Origin: Oscillospiraceae bacterium
GTDB lineage: Bacteria; Bacillota; Clostridia; Oscillospirales; Ruminococcaceae
DNA: 64,000 nucleotides
Assembly (NCBI GenBank): GCA_017415165.1
Contig: JAFQIY010000043.1
Span: 93,261 to 157,260, forward strand
Direction of reading: 5' to 3'
Positions 1 through 7,198 of the stretch are shown here, in pieces (position 1 is the stretch's first letter; every line of letters starts with the position of its first letter). A program made the position numbers and the translations under genes. The notes beneath the pieces were generated by a model. The model searched no databases. It was not told the origin of the DNA and saw nothing but the letters and a program-made list of their open reading frames with translations.

Positions 1-1
1 A

Positions 2-547
2 CAGACCGCTTCCTATGAGGGAACAGATACGGTTTCTATGCATCCGTCAGGAGAATGGGGCATTGATTGGTTCTCAGGTTCTGAATGTGAGAAGATTACT
101 CTGTCAGGCGGCACAATATCCTCTTCGCCAATAACCTTTGCAGAGGTTTCCACTATATCCAGTCTGACAATCGACAATGACTACATTTATGTTTGCGGCT
201 ATGCGGCAGATGATAGCGGACACAAAGCTTATATATACAATACAGACGGCGTACTTCAGATGACTCTGACAGATGCTGAGGGTGAGGGTCTGGGAAGCAT
301 CACATTTATGGCACAGACATCCGACGGCTTCCTTGGATTTGACGGAAATATGCGTGAACTCGTGCTTTGGACAAAGGACGGTGTTCATATCGGTACAATC
401 GAGGACAGAGACCTGTTCGGCACAAACTATCCTTGGTTCTGCGGAAGTACAAAGCTCAGCGACGGAGAAATTCTTACAGTTATGACAGATGAACGTGAAG
501 ATGAATCAGCAGTAGAGCTTGTTGCATTCAGACTCAGCGGATTCTGA
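2..547 (+). CDS. C-terminal part of an unknown protein, cut by the window edge
   Basis: The frame is open from base 2, so the gene starts upstream of the window; about 181 codons are visible and it ends at a TGA at 545-547. I do not recognise the family. The visible part is rich in Gly, Ser, Thr and aromatic residues. It has short blocks such as DNDYIYVCGY and DGVHIGTIED separated by about 40-50 residues, which is the look of beta-propeller blades. A stem-loop follows at 586-612 and a lipoprotein gene starts at 636, so the protein may itself be a surface lipoprotein, but its N-terminus is not in view. Confidence 0.7.
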   Translation, partial: QTASYEGTDTVSMHPSGEWGIDWFSGSECEKITLSGGTISSSPITFAEVSTISSLTIDNDYIYVCGYAADDSGHKAYIYNTDGVLQMTLTDAEGEGLGSITFMAQTSDGFLGFDGNMRELVLWTKDGVHIGTIEDRDLFGTNYPWFCGSTKLSDGEILTVMTDEREDESAVELVAFRLSGF

Positions 548-585
548 TACCATTCAGATGTGATTAAATTTCAGATACATAGGAC

Positions 586-612
586 AGCGAAAGGGTGAAA
601 AGCTCTTTCGCT
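586..612 (+). terminator. Stem-loop between the partial gene and the next lipoprotein gene
   Basis: AGCGAAAG at 586-593 pairs with CTTTCGCT at 605-612. The tail is only weakly T-rich, so this may be a weak terminator or an intercistronic stem. Confidence 0.5.
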
Positions 613-635
613 CTTATGCTTGGAAAGGATATTCT

Positions 636-2000
636 ATGAAAAAGATAACAGGAATTATTTTAATGCTTTGTGTACTGCTTACATCTACAGGCTGTAACAG
701 AAGCACTGATAAGGCTGTTGAAAGCACAGCTTCAGCAGCTTCAGAAGAGGCTTCGGCATCAAAGGCTGAAGAAACAGCAGCAGAAACAACAGCTGCACAG
801 ACCGAACAGACAACGGAATACACAGCTGAAACCGAGATTGTTCCGTCAGAAGTAAAAGAACATATACTGAAGCTTGACAGAAAAGAATTGTACGATTACG
901 AATGGTCTGAGGAATATGGTATGGCTTTGGCGGAGCTTGAATGTTCGGCAATATACCTTGGAGATGAGGACGCAAAACGTTATCCTGAGCTTGCAGATGC
1001 ACTGTCCGCAGCTGCTGATTTTTATGAAGTCAATATGCTTGAAGGATTTGATATGGATAAGGAATCCGCAAAGGAACTTATTTCCTCAGGTGCAGAGGGA
1101 TTTGATACGCTTGTGAACAGGCTTGATACACATATAAGACGTGCAGATGATGTTGTGCTCAGTATTCTTTACGACTCCTATTACTATAATGGAATGAACA
1201 GCGGAAGCAGAAGCTTCTGGGGCGGAAATTATGACACGGAAACAGGTAAAGAGCTTCATCTCCCCGATGTTGTAACCGATATTGATGAGTTTGCGAAGGT
1301 TGTTGAAGCTGAGCTTTTCAGCACTGCTGGCGCAGATGTTTTTAACAGCGATACAATTATTGAAGATTATTTCAAGGAATACGGTGCTGACGGAACTCAC
1401 TGGACGCTTGAATATAATGGTGTTACAGTGTATTTTGATGAGGGTGAAATTGCAGGCTCAGGCTTCGGAGCAATAAACCTCACGATAGAATTTGCAGAGT
1501 ACCCTGAGCTGTTCAAGGAAGAATATACTAATGTACCCGAAGCGTATATTGTTGGTCTGCCGATGAAATCGACTTTCTGTGCAGACCTTGACGGTGATGG
1601 AAGCGGTGATGAGATTACCCTTGCCGACAGCTATGATGGAGAGTTTGATTGGAATGTAACGCTGTATGTTTACGTTTCAGAGGTCTACTATGCAGAAAGC
1701 TTCTGGGCTTACGGCTGCGAGCCGTACTATGTAAAGACCGCTGACGGAAAGAACTATCTGTACCTTTTCACTGAGCTTGAAACACAGATGTATCTTTATG
1801 TTTATGAAATTACAAACAGCACGATAAGCAAGGTCGGCGAAGCAAATCTTTCACCATTTTACAATGACGGAATATCAGCTGTTCTGACAGACCCGAACAG
1901 TATGCATTTTGATATTTTCAGCGATGAGGCAGGCGGGGGAATTTCAGAGGGCAATGATATTTTTGCGGTAAGCGTTGACGGTATGCCTGCACAGGGATAA
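636..2000 (+). CDS. Secreted lipoprotein with a DUF3298-like (RsiV-type) domain
   Basis: 454 residues. The N-terminus has a lysine-rich start, a hydrophobic stretch and a lipobox ending in Cys20 (LTSTGC), so it should be a membrane-anchored lipoprotein. Residues about 25-70 are a low-complexity Ala/Glu/Thr/Ser linker. The central part (about 70-300) contains a stretch beginning NYDTETGKELHLPDVV and a later block with a Trp-Thr-Leu-Glu start and a Gly-Phe-Gly-Ala turn. This order resembles the DUF3298 domain of RsiV/PdaC-type proteins. The last 150 residues contain an acidic DLDGDGSGDE stretch like a calcium-binding loop. RBS GGAAAGGA lies just upstream of the ATG. The function is unknown; the domain assignment is by eye and moderate. 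Confidence 0.75.
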   Translation: MKKITGIILMLCVLLTSTGCNRSTDKAVESTASAASEEASASKAEETAAETTAAQTEQTTEYTAETEIVPSEVKEHILKLDRKELYDYEWSEEYGMALAELECSAIYLGDEDAKRYPELADALSAAADFYEVNMLEGFDMDKESAKELISSGAEGFDTLVNRLDTHIRRADDVVLSILYDSYYYNGMNSGSRSFWGGNYDTETGKELHLPDVVTDIDEFAKVVEAELFSTAGADVFNSDTIIEDYFKEYGADGTHWTLEYNGVTVYFDEGEIAGSGFGAINLTIEFAEYPELFKEEYTNVPEAYIVGLPMKSTFCADLDGDGSGDEITLADSYDGEFDWNVTLYVYVSEVYYAESFWAYGCEPYYVKTADGKNYLYLFTELETQMYLYVYEITNSTISKVGEANLSPFYNDGISAVLTDPNSMHFDIFSDEAGGGISEGNDIFAVSVDGMPAQG

Positions 2001-2077
2001 TAAAGAAGCCATATAGATGAAATACCCGTAATTGTAAAATGTATAATGGATAAACAGGAACGTAAAAAATGAACAAC

Positions 2078-2104
2078 AGGCGTATGTGAAAAAGCATACG
2101 CCTG
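2078..2104 (+). terminator. First copy of a duplicated terminator hairpin (element A, left)
   Basis: The arm AGGCGTATG pairs with CATACGCCT around a TGAAAAAG loop. The same 27 bases recur at 2278-2304, exactly 200 bases later. This copy has no T-run behind it; it runs straight into a palindromic element. Confidence 0.7.
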
Positions 2105-2277
2105 AACCTGTCGATAAAGTCGACAGGCTAATGAAAAATGAATAAAGAATAATGAATAGTGAATAGTTAAGGTGTCCGCTTTGCGGACATTTTTAATATC
2201 ATTGCCGAAGGCAATTCCTTAATTATTCATTATTCAATATTCACTATTCATTGTCGAAAAGTTTTTTCGACAAACTG
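2105..2277 (+). mobile_element. MITE-like palindromic element, copy A, inside a duplicated terminator
   Basis: About 173 bases with no coding capacity. It begins with hairpin CCTGTCGA/TCGACAGG (2108-2128) and ends with hairpin TTGTCGAAAA/TTTTCGACAA (about 2251-2273) and then ACTG. Between them lie AT-rich long arms (repeats of GAATAATGAATAG on one side and their complement on the other), a TGTCCGC/GCGGACA hairpin and an ATTGCC/GGCAAT hairpin. Related copies occur at 3996-4124 (inverted) and 6880-7060. The flanking terminator hairpin is present on both sides as a 27-base direct repeat, which looks like a target duplication. No transposase is visible. Confidence 0.7.
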
Positions 2278-2312
2278 AGGCGTATGTGAAAAAGCATACG
2301 CCTGTTATTTTT
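2278..2312 (+). terminator. Second copy of the terminator hairpin with T-run (element A, right)
   Basis: Identical to 2078-2104 over 27 bases, but followed by TTATTTTT. This is the functional-looking rho-independent terminator for the lipoprotein gene at 636-2000. Confidence 0.8.
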
Positions 2313-2471
2313 ATAGAAGCATTCTTGCTGCTTCATCAGAGTATATGCTTTTCTCTGCAAACACGGGCATATATTTGACAAAAACAGCATCATTGTTACA
2401 CCATAATGGTCTAAAATGTGTTAAAGTATAATTACATTAAACGGAAAACATTTTCGAGAAGGAGTGTTTAT

Positions 2472-3881
2472 ATGAAAAACTTTAAAAGAATAACAGCTAT
2501 GATTTCAGCGCTTGCAATGTTCGGCACATTTACAGCGTGCAGCACAGATGACGGAATTGCAAGTGAGGCAGAGGTAACAAGTGCAACAACTGCACCTAAG
2601 CAGCTCAGCGAAGAAGAACAGGCAGCTGTACAGGAAGTCGAAATCACTGATGAAAAGCTTGAAAACGGTACAGTAAAATGGCTTGCTACATACGATATCA
2701 ACCCTGACAAGGGCAAGCCCAAGCTGTTTGCACTTGAGCTTTTTGAGACAAAATACGGCGGAAAAATTGAATATATTCCAACAACCTGGGAAAACCGCTA
2801 CAATGACCTTTCCACAATGGTAATCGGCGGAAGTGCTCCTGACCTTTTCCCTGCTCAGGAATTCGACACATTCCCAAGCAAGGTTGTTGACGGTATGTTC
2901 CAGCCGTTTGATGATTATCTTGATTTTGATGATGCGTCACTCTGGACTGAAGGTGCAAAGAAGCTTGCTGATGCGCACGTTATGGGCGGCAAGCACTATG
3001 TTGCTCCTGTAAATACAGACTCCAAGTGTCTTATGATTTACAACAAGAAAACAATGGAAGAAAACGGACTTACCGACCCTGCTGAGCTTCTTGCAGAGGG
3101 CAACTGGACGTGGGATACCTTCCGTGAAATGTGCCTTGAATACTGCGACCGTGAGGCTGACCAGTTTGCTTATGACAGCTGGTATTTTGAAACACAGTTT
3201 GTACTTACAACAGGTGTTGCTCCGATTGCTATGGAGAATGGTCTTGTAAAGAACAATATTGACAGCGCTGAGCTTGAACGTGCTGAGAACTTTATGTATG
3301 AGCTGAAAAAGGCTGACCTGCCGCTTCCTAAGGCAGAGTTCAACTGGACAGAACAGCCTCAGCGTATTGCAGAGGGCAAGACACTTTTCTGGCCTTGCGC
3401 AACGTGGGCACTCTGGGAAGCTGACCTTTCCAAGTTCGGTGAACCGGGCGAGATTATGTTTGTTCCAATGCCTCGTGACCCTGACGCTGATGAGTATTAT
3501 CTCCCTGCAAATATGGACGCTTACGCACTTTGTAAGGGCGCAGAAAACCCCGAGGGTGCAGCTGCATTCATCAAGTGCAAGCTTATTGCTGAAAAGGATG
3601 AAAGCGCACTGGCTATTACAGAAAATCAGTACCGTGAGGACTACGGCTGGACTGACGAAATGTTTGAAATGTGGTACAAGGTAAGAGAACTTACCGACGC
3701 TAATCCTGTTGTCAGCCTCCATATGGGTCTCCCTTCCGAAGTAGCTGCAATCGTTGATGACTCCATCAAGCAGGCTTCCTTCAGCGGTAAGGACTGGAAT
3801 GTTACAAGAGAAGAAATCAGCGGTCTTACACAGACAACCGTTGATGAACTCAACCACCAGATTCAAGAAAAGTTTTCCTGA
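2472..3881 (+). CDS. Extracellular solute-binding lipoprotein (family 1, sugar type)
   Basis: 469 residues from the ATG at 2472, which has GAAGGAG eleven bases upstream; an in-frame ATG at 2418 lacks a site and lies over the likely promoter (TATAAT at 2427-2432). The signal peptide ends in a lipobox (FGTFTAC), so it is a lipoprotein. The mature part has the classic family 1 layout: KWLATYDINPD, then ALELFETKYGGKIEYIPT, APDLFPAQEFDTFPS, a YNKKTMEENGL block and a late NPEGAAAFIKCKL block, as in carbohydrate ABC importers. No permease or ATPase gene is next to it, so it is an orphan binding protein that probably uses a transporter encoded elsewhere. Its neighbours are glucanases, so a beta-glucan or xyloglucan oligosaccharide ligand is a reasonable guess. 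A strong terminator follows. Confidence 0.9.
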   Translation: MKNFKRITAMISALAMFGTFTACSTDDGIASEAEVTSATTAPKQLSEEEQAAVQEVEITDEKLENGTVKWLATYDINPDKGKPKLFALELFETKYGGKIEYIPTTWENRYNDLSTMVIGGSAPDLFPAQEFDTFPSKVVDGMFQPFDDYLDFDDASLWTEGAKKLADAHVMGGKHYVAPVNTDSKCLMIYNKKTMEENGLTDPAELLAEGNWTWDTFREMCLEYCDREADQFAYDSWYFETQFVLTTGVAPIAMENGLVKNNIDSAELERAENFMYELKKADLPLPKAEFNWTEQPQRIAEGKTLFWPCATWALWEADLSKFGEPGEIMFVPMPRDPDADEYYLPANMDAYALCKGAENPEGAAAFIKCKLIAEKDESALAITENQYREDYGWTDEMFEMWYKVRELTDANPVVSLHMGLPSEVAAIVDDSIKQASFSGKDWNVTREEISGLTQTTVDELNHQIQEKFS

Positions 3882-3907
3882 TTAATAATCCTCATAATTT
3901 TCCTTCT

Positions 3908-3948
3908 GATAACCCCGTTTCCAAGTGAAGCGGGGTTATCTCTTTTTT
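3908..3948 (+). terminator. Rho-independent terminator of the solute-binding gene
   Basis: GATAACCCCG pairs with CGGGGTTATC, followed by TCTTTTTT. Confidence 0.9.
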
Positions 3949-3973
3949 AGCCGAAAGCTGCTCCAAGAAAAAA

Positions 3974-3995
3974 GGGCAGATATTATTATCCGCCC
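3974..3995 (-). terminator. Terminator hairpin of the GH5 gene, copy with T-run (element B)
   Basis: GGGCAGATA pairs with TATCCGCCC with one mismatch. Read on the minus strand it is followed by a T-run (complement of 3967-3973), so it serves the GH5 gene that ends at 4160. A near-identical copy is at 4125-4147. Confidence 0.75.
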
Positions 3996-4124
3996 AAGTT
4001 TGTCGAAAAAGTCTTTTCGACAATGAATAATGAATAGTTAAGGTGTCCGCAAAGCGGACACCTTAACTATTCATTATTCTTTTTTCATTTTTCATTAACC
4101 TGTCGAGTTTATCGACAGGTTCAA
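3996..4124 (-). mobile_element. MITE-like palindromic element, copy B (inverted, shorter)
   Basis: Reverse-complement relative of the elements at 2105-2277 and 6880-7060. On the minus strand it starts with the CCTGTCGA hairpin and ends with the TTGTCGAAAA hairpin followed by ACTT. Its core (4025-4079) is a near-perfect palindrome with 26-base arms around an AAA loop, because it lacks the extra ATTGCC/GGCAAT hairpin of the other two copies. It is flanked by two copies of the GH5 terminator hairpin that differ by one base in the loop. Confidence 0.7.
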
Positions 4125-4147
4125 GGGCAGATATTATATATCCGCCC
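4125..4147 (-). terminator. Gene-proximal copy of the duplicated GH5 terminator hairpin (element B)
   Basis: Same stem as 3974-3995 with a one-base longer loop. No T-run follows on the minus strand; the element begins directly. It lies 13 bases after the GH5 stop. Confidence 0.65.
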
Positions 4148-4159
4148 GTATCTTTTCAA

Positions 4160-5113
4160 TTACAGATATTTCAGAAGTTCATCACGAATTCCGTCAAGCC
4201 TTGCATCGGAAAGTCCGAAGTCCATTTCCTTGTAGCTCCAAGCGCTTCTTGAAATGCCGTGCTTTTCAAATACTGCATTTATGCACTTGAACCATTTCAG
4301 TGTATCCTCAGGGGAAACCTTATCAATAACGCCATATTCTCCGCAGTAGAGATTTGTGTTATTTCTCTTTGCAGCTTCAATTGCCGAAGCAAAAAATTGC
4401 TCGAAATATTCCTCTGTAACTCCGCTTTCTTCAAATGAAATTCTGTCCTCAGGATTAATCATATCAGTCCAGTAAGCACCCTGATGAGTAAATTTCAGCG
4501 GGTCGTAGCTGTGAAAATTATACACCACATTTTCGTCGTAAGGCTTTGCAAGGTCTTTAACAGCTTCGGCACTGTTATTCCAGTAGCTTCCCACAAGAAT
4601 AAGCGTGTGCGGTGCAATAGCCCGTATTCTTTTTATGCAGGTTTCAGCAATAGAATTCCACTTTTCGCTGTACTCTTTATCTGTAACCTCGTTCAGAAGT
4701 TCAAATGCAATGCTGTCGGGACGATTTCCGTATCTGAGCGCAAATTTCTCCCACAGCCTGTAAAATCTCTCCTGCAAATCTTCGCTGTCAAAAAATCCGC
4801 TTTCATTTTCTCCGTAATTATCGAAGGAAAATCCTGCTGTTTTATGCAGGTCAAGGACAGCGTTCAGTCCGAATTTTGCGCACAATTCAAATGCACGGTC
4901 AATTCTTTCAAACCCGTCATTTTTATATGTACCATCGGAATTTTCGAATATATTGTAGTCAACAGGTATTCTGACGTGGTCTACCTTCCAGCTGCTTATT
5001 TTTTCAAAATCAGACTCTGTAATAAAGTTGTTCAGTCTGTCTACGCTGTAGTCGCACTGTGAAAACCATCCGCCGAGGTTTACACCCTTATGAAAGCTTT
5101 TGCCTTTTAACAT
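4160..5113 (-). CDS. Glycoside hydrolase family 5 enzyme, cytoplasmic
   Basis: 317 residues. GH5 (clan A, TIM barrel) retaining beta-glycanase: HVRIP near residue 50, LDLH at 87-90, the acid/base in FELLNE (Glu142), NFHSYDP at 199-205 and the nucleophile in YCGEYG (Glu259). All are present, so it should be active. There is no signal peptide or membrane anchor, so it probably cleaves imported beta-glucan, glucomannan or xyloglucan oligosaccharides inside the cell. The GH5 subfamily and substrate cannot be settled by eye. It is divergent from the GH16 licheninase gene with a 196-base promoter region between, which suggests joint control. Its terminator contains element B. Confidence 0.9.
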   Translation of the reverse strand: MLKGKSFHKGVNLGGWFSQCDYSVDRLNNFITESDFEKISSWKVDHVRIPVDYNIFENSDGTYKNDGFERIDRAFELCAKFGLNAVLDLHKTAGFSFDNYGENESGFFDSEDLQERFYRLWEKFALRYGNRPDSIAFELLNEVTDKEYSEKWNSIAETCIKRIRAIAPHTLILVGSYWNNSAEAVKDLAKPYDENVVYNFHSYDPLKFTHQGAYWTDMINPEDRISFEESGVTEEYFEQFFASAIEAAKRNNTNLYCGEYGVIDKVSPEDTLKWFKCINAVFEKHGISRSAWSYKEMDFGLSDARLDGIRDELLKYL

Positions 5114-5168
5114 AATTCATCGTTCCTTTCAGAGTTTATGCTTTTAATATAGCATATCACATTTGTAA

Positions 5169-5198
5169 TTAATATCATAAACTTGTTCGTTATGTCAA
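5169..5198 (-). promoter_or_regulatory. Probable sigma-A promoter of the GH5 gene
   Basis: On the minus strand TTGACA (5198-5193), an 18-base spacer, then TATTAA (5174-5169), about 55 bases upstream of the start codon. Confidence 0.5.
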
Positions 5199-5227
5199 AA
5201 TATTGTCACAAAAACAACAACAAATAA

Positions 5228-5257
5228 TTGACATATACAACAAAAATATGATATTAT
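5228..5257 (+). promoter_or_regulatory. Probable sigma-A promoter of the GH16 gene
   Basis: TTGACA (5228-5233), an 18-base spacer, then TATTAT (5252-5257), about 50 bases upstream of the ATG at 5310. A further TATAAT-like box near 5275 has no good -35 partner. Confidence 0.55.
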
Positions 5258-5309
5258 CAGATTGTGAAAAGTATTATAATTATGTCATAAACAATTCGGA
5301 GGTAATTTT

Positions 5310-6089
5310 ATGAAAACTATAAAAATTATTCCAGCACTTCTGACAGCAGCAATGATATTTACAGCCTGCGGAAATGGGGCAGATGAAACTGTATCTGAAA
5401 TCAATACGGAAGCTGTTGTTACAGAAAAAATTGATGACGGTTCAGCTTATGCCGAATTCACAAGCGGTATGCCCGCAGGATGGGAATGTGCTGACGGCTG
5501 GACAAACGGCAGTATGTTCAACGTTACCTGGCGAAAGGACAACGTTACTTTCAATGACGGAAAAATGCAGCTGATAATTGACAAGGATTTGCTTGAAACA
5601 GATGGTATACCCTATGCGGGCGGAGAATTCCGAAGCACCGGATTTTACGGCTACGGACGATATGAGGTGTCGATGAAAGCAATAAAGAACAACGGCGTGG
5701 TTTCGTCTTTCTTTACATATACAGGACCTTCTGACGGAAATCCCTGGGACGAAATTGATGTTGAAATTCTCGGCAAGGACACAACAAAGGTTCAGTTCAA
5801 CTATTTTACGGACAGCAAGGGTAACCACGAGTATATGCACGACCTTGGCTTTGATGCATCGGAGGATTTCCATACTTACGCATTTGAGTGGCACAAGGAC
5901 AAAATTGTCTGGTTTGTTGACGGTGTTGAGGTTTACAGCGCACAGGAAAATATTCCTGTCACAGAAGGCAAGATTATGATGAATGCCTGGTGCGGAACAG
6001 GCGTTGACGGCTGGCTTAATGCATTTGACGATACAAATATGCCCCTTACGGCAGAATATGAATGGGTAAGATTTACACCTTTTGAATAA
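5310..6089 (+). CDS. GH16 licheninase (beta-1,3-1,4-glucanase), lipoprotein
   Basis: 259 residues. The signal peptide ends in a lipobox (MIFTAC, Cys20), so the enzyme is anchored outside the cell. After a short acidic linker the whole GH16 jelly-roll domain follows. The active-site signature reads [12 protein letters not shown]: nucleophile Glu148, helper Asp150, acid/base Glu152. The following KVQFNYFTD and the C-terminal EYEWVRF are typical of bacterial lichenases that cut mixed-linkage beta-glucan. It should release short cello-oligosaccharides from cereal beta-glucan. RBS GGAGG is 7 bases before the ATG. The AraC gene starts 21 bases downstream, so the two form one operon. Confidence 0.93.
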   Translation: MKTIKIIPALLTAAMIFTACGNGADETVSEINTEAVVTEKIDDGSAYAEFTSGMPAGWECADGWTNGSMFNVTWRKDNVTFNDGKMQLIIDKDLLETDGIPYAGGEFRSTGFYGYGRYEVSMKAIKNNGVVSSFFTYTGPSDGNPWDEIDVEILGKDTTKVQFNYFTDSKGNHEYMHDLGFDASEDFHTYAFEWHKDKIVWFVDGVEVYSAQENIPVTEGKIMMNAWCGTGVDGWLNAFDDTNMPLTAEYEWVRFTPFE

Positions 6090-6110
6090 AATATAATCGG
6101 GAGGTATTTT

Positions 6111-6842
6111 ATGAACGTAAATAAAAAGCTGTCCCACGTTGAATTTCTTAATCGTGAATACAACATTTCGCATCTTTCATATGAACGTGAAATGGCGTTT
6201 TTCAACAGCATAAAGGAAGGCAATCCCGAAGAAGCGGCACGTCTGTTCAAGCCGTTCAACAGCGAAGATATGGGCAGGCTGAGTGATGACAGCCTGCGTA
6301 ATCTGAAATATCATCTGATTATAACGGTTGCTTTCATTACACGCTATTGTATCGAAGGCGGTATGGAGATGGAAGCGGCATACAATCTGAGCGATATATA
6401 TATCCGCAGTATTGACAAGTGCCGTACCGAGGAAGAAATCAATCTGCTTCATCACGAGGTTGTTGACGACTATGCACAGAGGATGAATATTATCCGCAAA
6501 CAGAACCGTTACCCTAAAGCGGTTACGATATGTCTGGACTATATTTATGATAATCTGCACCGTAAAATATCGCTGGAAAAGCTTGCGGAAACCGTTTCGT
6601 TAAGTCCTGCCTATCTGTCAAAGCTGTTTCATAAGGAAACGGGTATGACTGTTTCGGGGTACATAACTAAAAAGCGTATTGAAGCAGCCGCAAATATGCT
6701 GAAATTTTCGGATTATTCCTGCCTTGAAATTTCGGAGTATCTTTGTTTCAGTTCAGAAAGCCATTTTATACAGGTGTTCAAAAAGCAGACAGGGTATACC
6801 CCTAAAACTTACCGTGAGAAATTTTTCAGGAGTAAGGTATAA
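6111..6842 (+). CDS. AraC-family transcriptional regulator in the GH16 operon
   Basis: 243 residues. The C-terminal 100 residues are two AraC helix-turn-helix units: SLEKLAETVSLSPAYLSKLF, then the second helix around CLEISEYLCFSSESHFIQVF and the conserved KQTGYTPKTYR end. The N-terminal 130 residues are all-alpha and are not the usual cupin; they resemble the N-terminal part of many Clostridia AraC proteins whose ligand is unknown. It is co-transcribed with the GH16 gene (RBS GGGAGG, 21-base gap), so it probably controls the local glucan genes. The effector is not predictable from sequence. Confidence 0.9.
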   Translation: MNVNKKLSHVEFLNREYNISHLSYEREMAFFNSIKEGNPEEAARLFKPFNSEDMGRLSDDSLRNLKYHLIITVAFITRYCIEGGMEMEAAYNLSDIYIRSIDKCRTEEEINLLHHEVVDDYAQRMNIIRKQNRYPKAVTICLDYIYDNLHRKISLEKLAETVSLSPAYLSKLFHKETGMTVSGYITKKRIEAAANMLKFSDYSCLEISEYLCFSSESHFIQVFKKQTGYTPKTYREKFFRSKV

Positions 6843-6851
6843 ATGTATTAA

Positions 6852-6879
6852 ACCGCCGCAGTTACCATACTGCGGCGGT
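6852..6879 (+). terminator. First copy of a duplicated terminator hairpin (element C, left)
   Basis: ACCGCCGCAG and CTGCGGCGGT arms around TTACCATA. An identical 28-base copy is at 7061-7088, 209 bases later. No T-run follows this copy. Confidence 0.75.
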
Positions 6880-7060
6880 GAGCCTGTCGATAAAGTCGAC
6901 AGGCTAATAAAAAATGAATAAAGAATAATGAATAGTGAATAATTAAGGTGTCCGCTTTGCGGACATTTTTAATCTTATTGCCGAAGGCAATTCCTTAATT
7001 ATTCATTATTCAATATTCAATATTCACTATTCATTGTCGAAAAGGGTTTTCGACAAACTG
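6880..7060 (+). mobile_element. MITE-like palindromic element, copy C
   Basis: About 181 bases, nearly the same as copy A (2105-2277): starting hairpin CCTGTCGA/TCGACAGG, long AT-rich complementary arms, TGTCCGC/GCGGACA and ATTGCC/GGCAAT hairpins, terminal hairpin and the same ending CGACAAACTG. Compared with A it has one extra TATTCAA unit in the right arm. It is flanked by perfect 28-base copies of the terminator hairpin. No coding capacity. Confidence 0.7.
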
Positions 7061-7090
7061 ACCGCCGCAGTTACCATACTGCGGCGGTTT
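7061..7090 (+). terminator. Second copy of the terminator hairpin (element C, right)
   Basis: Perfect copy of 6852-6879, with TTAACTATATCTTT behind it. It ends the GH16-AraC operon and faces the convergent GH74 gene. Nothing else is recognisable in 7091-7198. Confidence 0.7.
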
Positions 7091-7198
7091 AACTATATCT
7101 TTAATTACAGCACGTTTCTCAATTATGGATGGATTTCGATGTAATTTTATTGAAGCAGCTTATAGCTGATTTTTCAGCGGCGTTTTATGGTATGTTTA

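Noticed and set aside
2105-2277. Riboswitch as an explanation for the palindromic element
   Set aside because: Copies lie after genes inside terminators, in either orientation, and not in 5-prime leaders; no known aptamer motif was recognised.
2311-2400. Minus-strand open frame ending KSIYSDEAARMLL, looking like a gene tail
   Set aside because: It has no start codon or upstream gene body, and it overlaps the region expected to hold the promoter of the solute-binding gene; too short to call as a remnant.
2078-7088. CRISPR array or tandem repeat as an explanation for the repeated hairpins
   Set aside because: Repeats are not regularly spaced across loci; each pair has a different sequence and the shared part is the intervening element, not the repeat.
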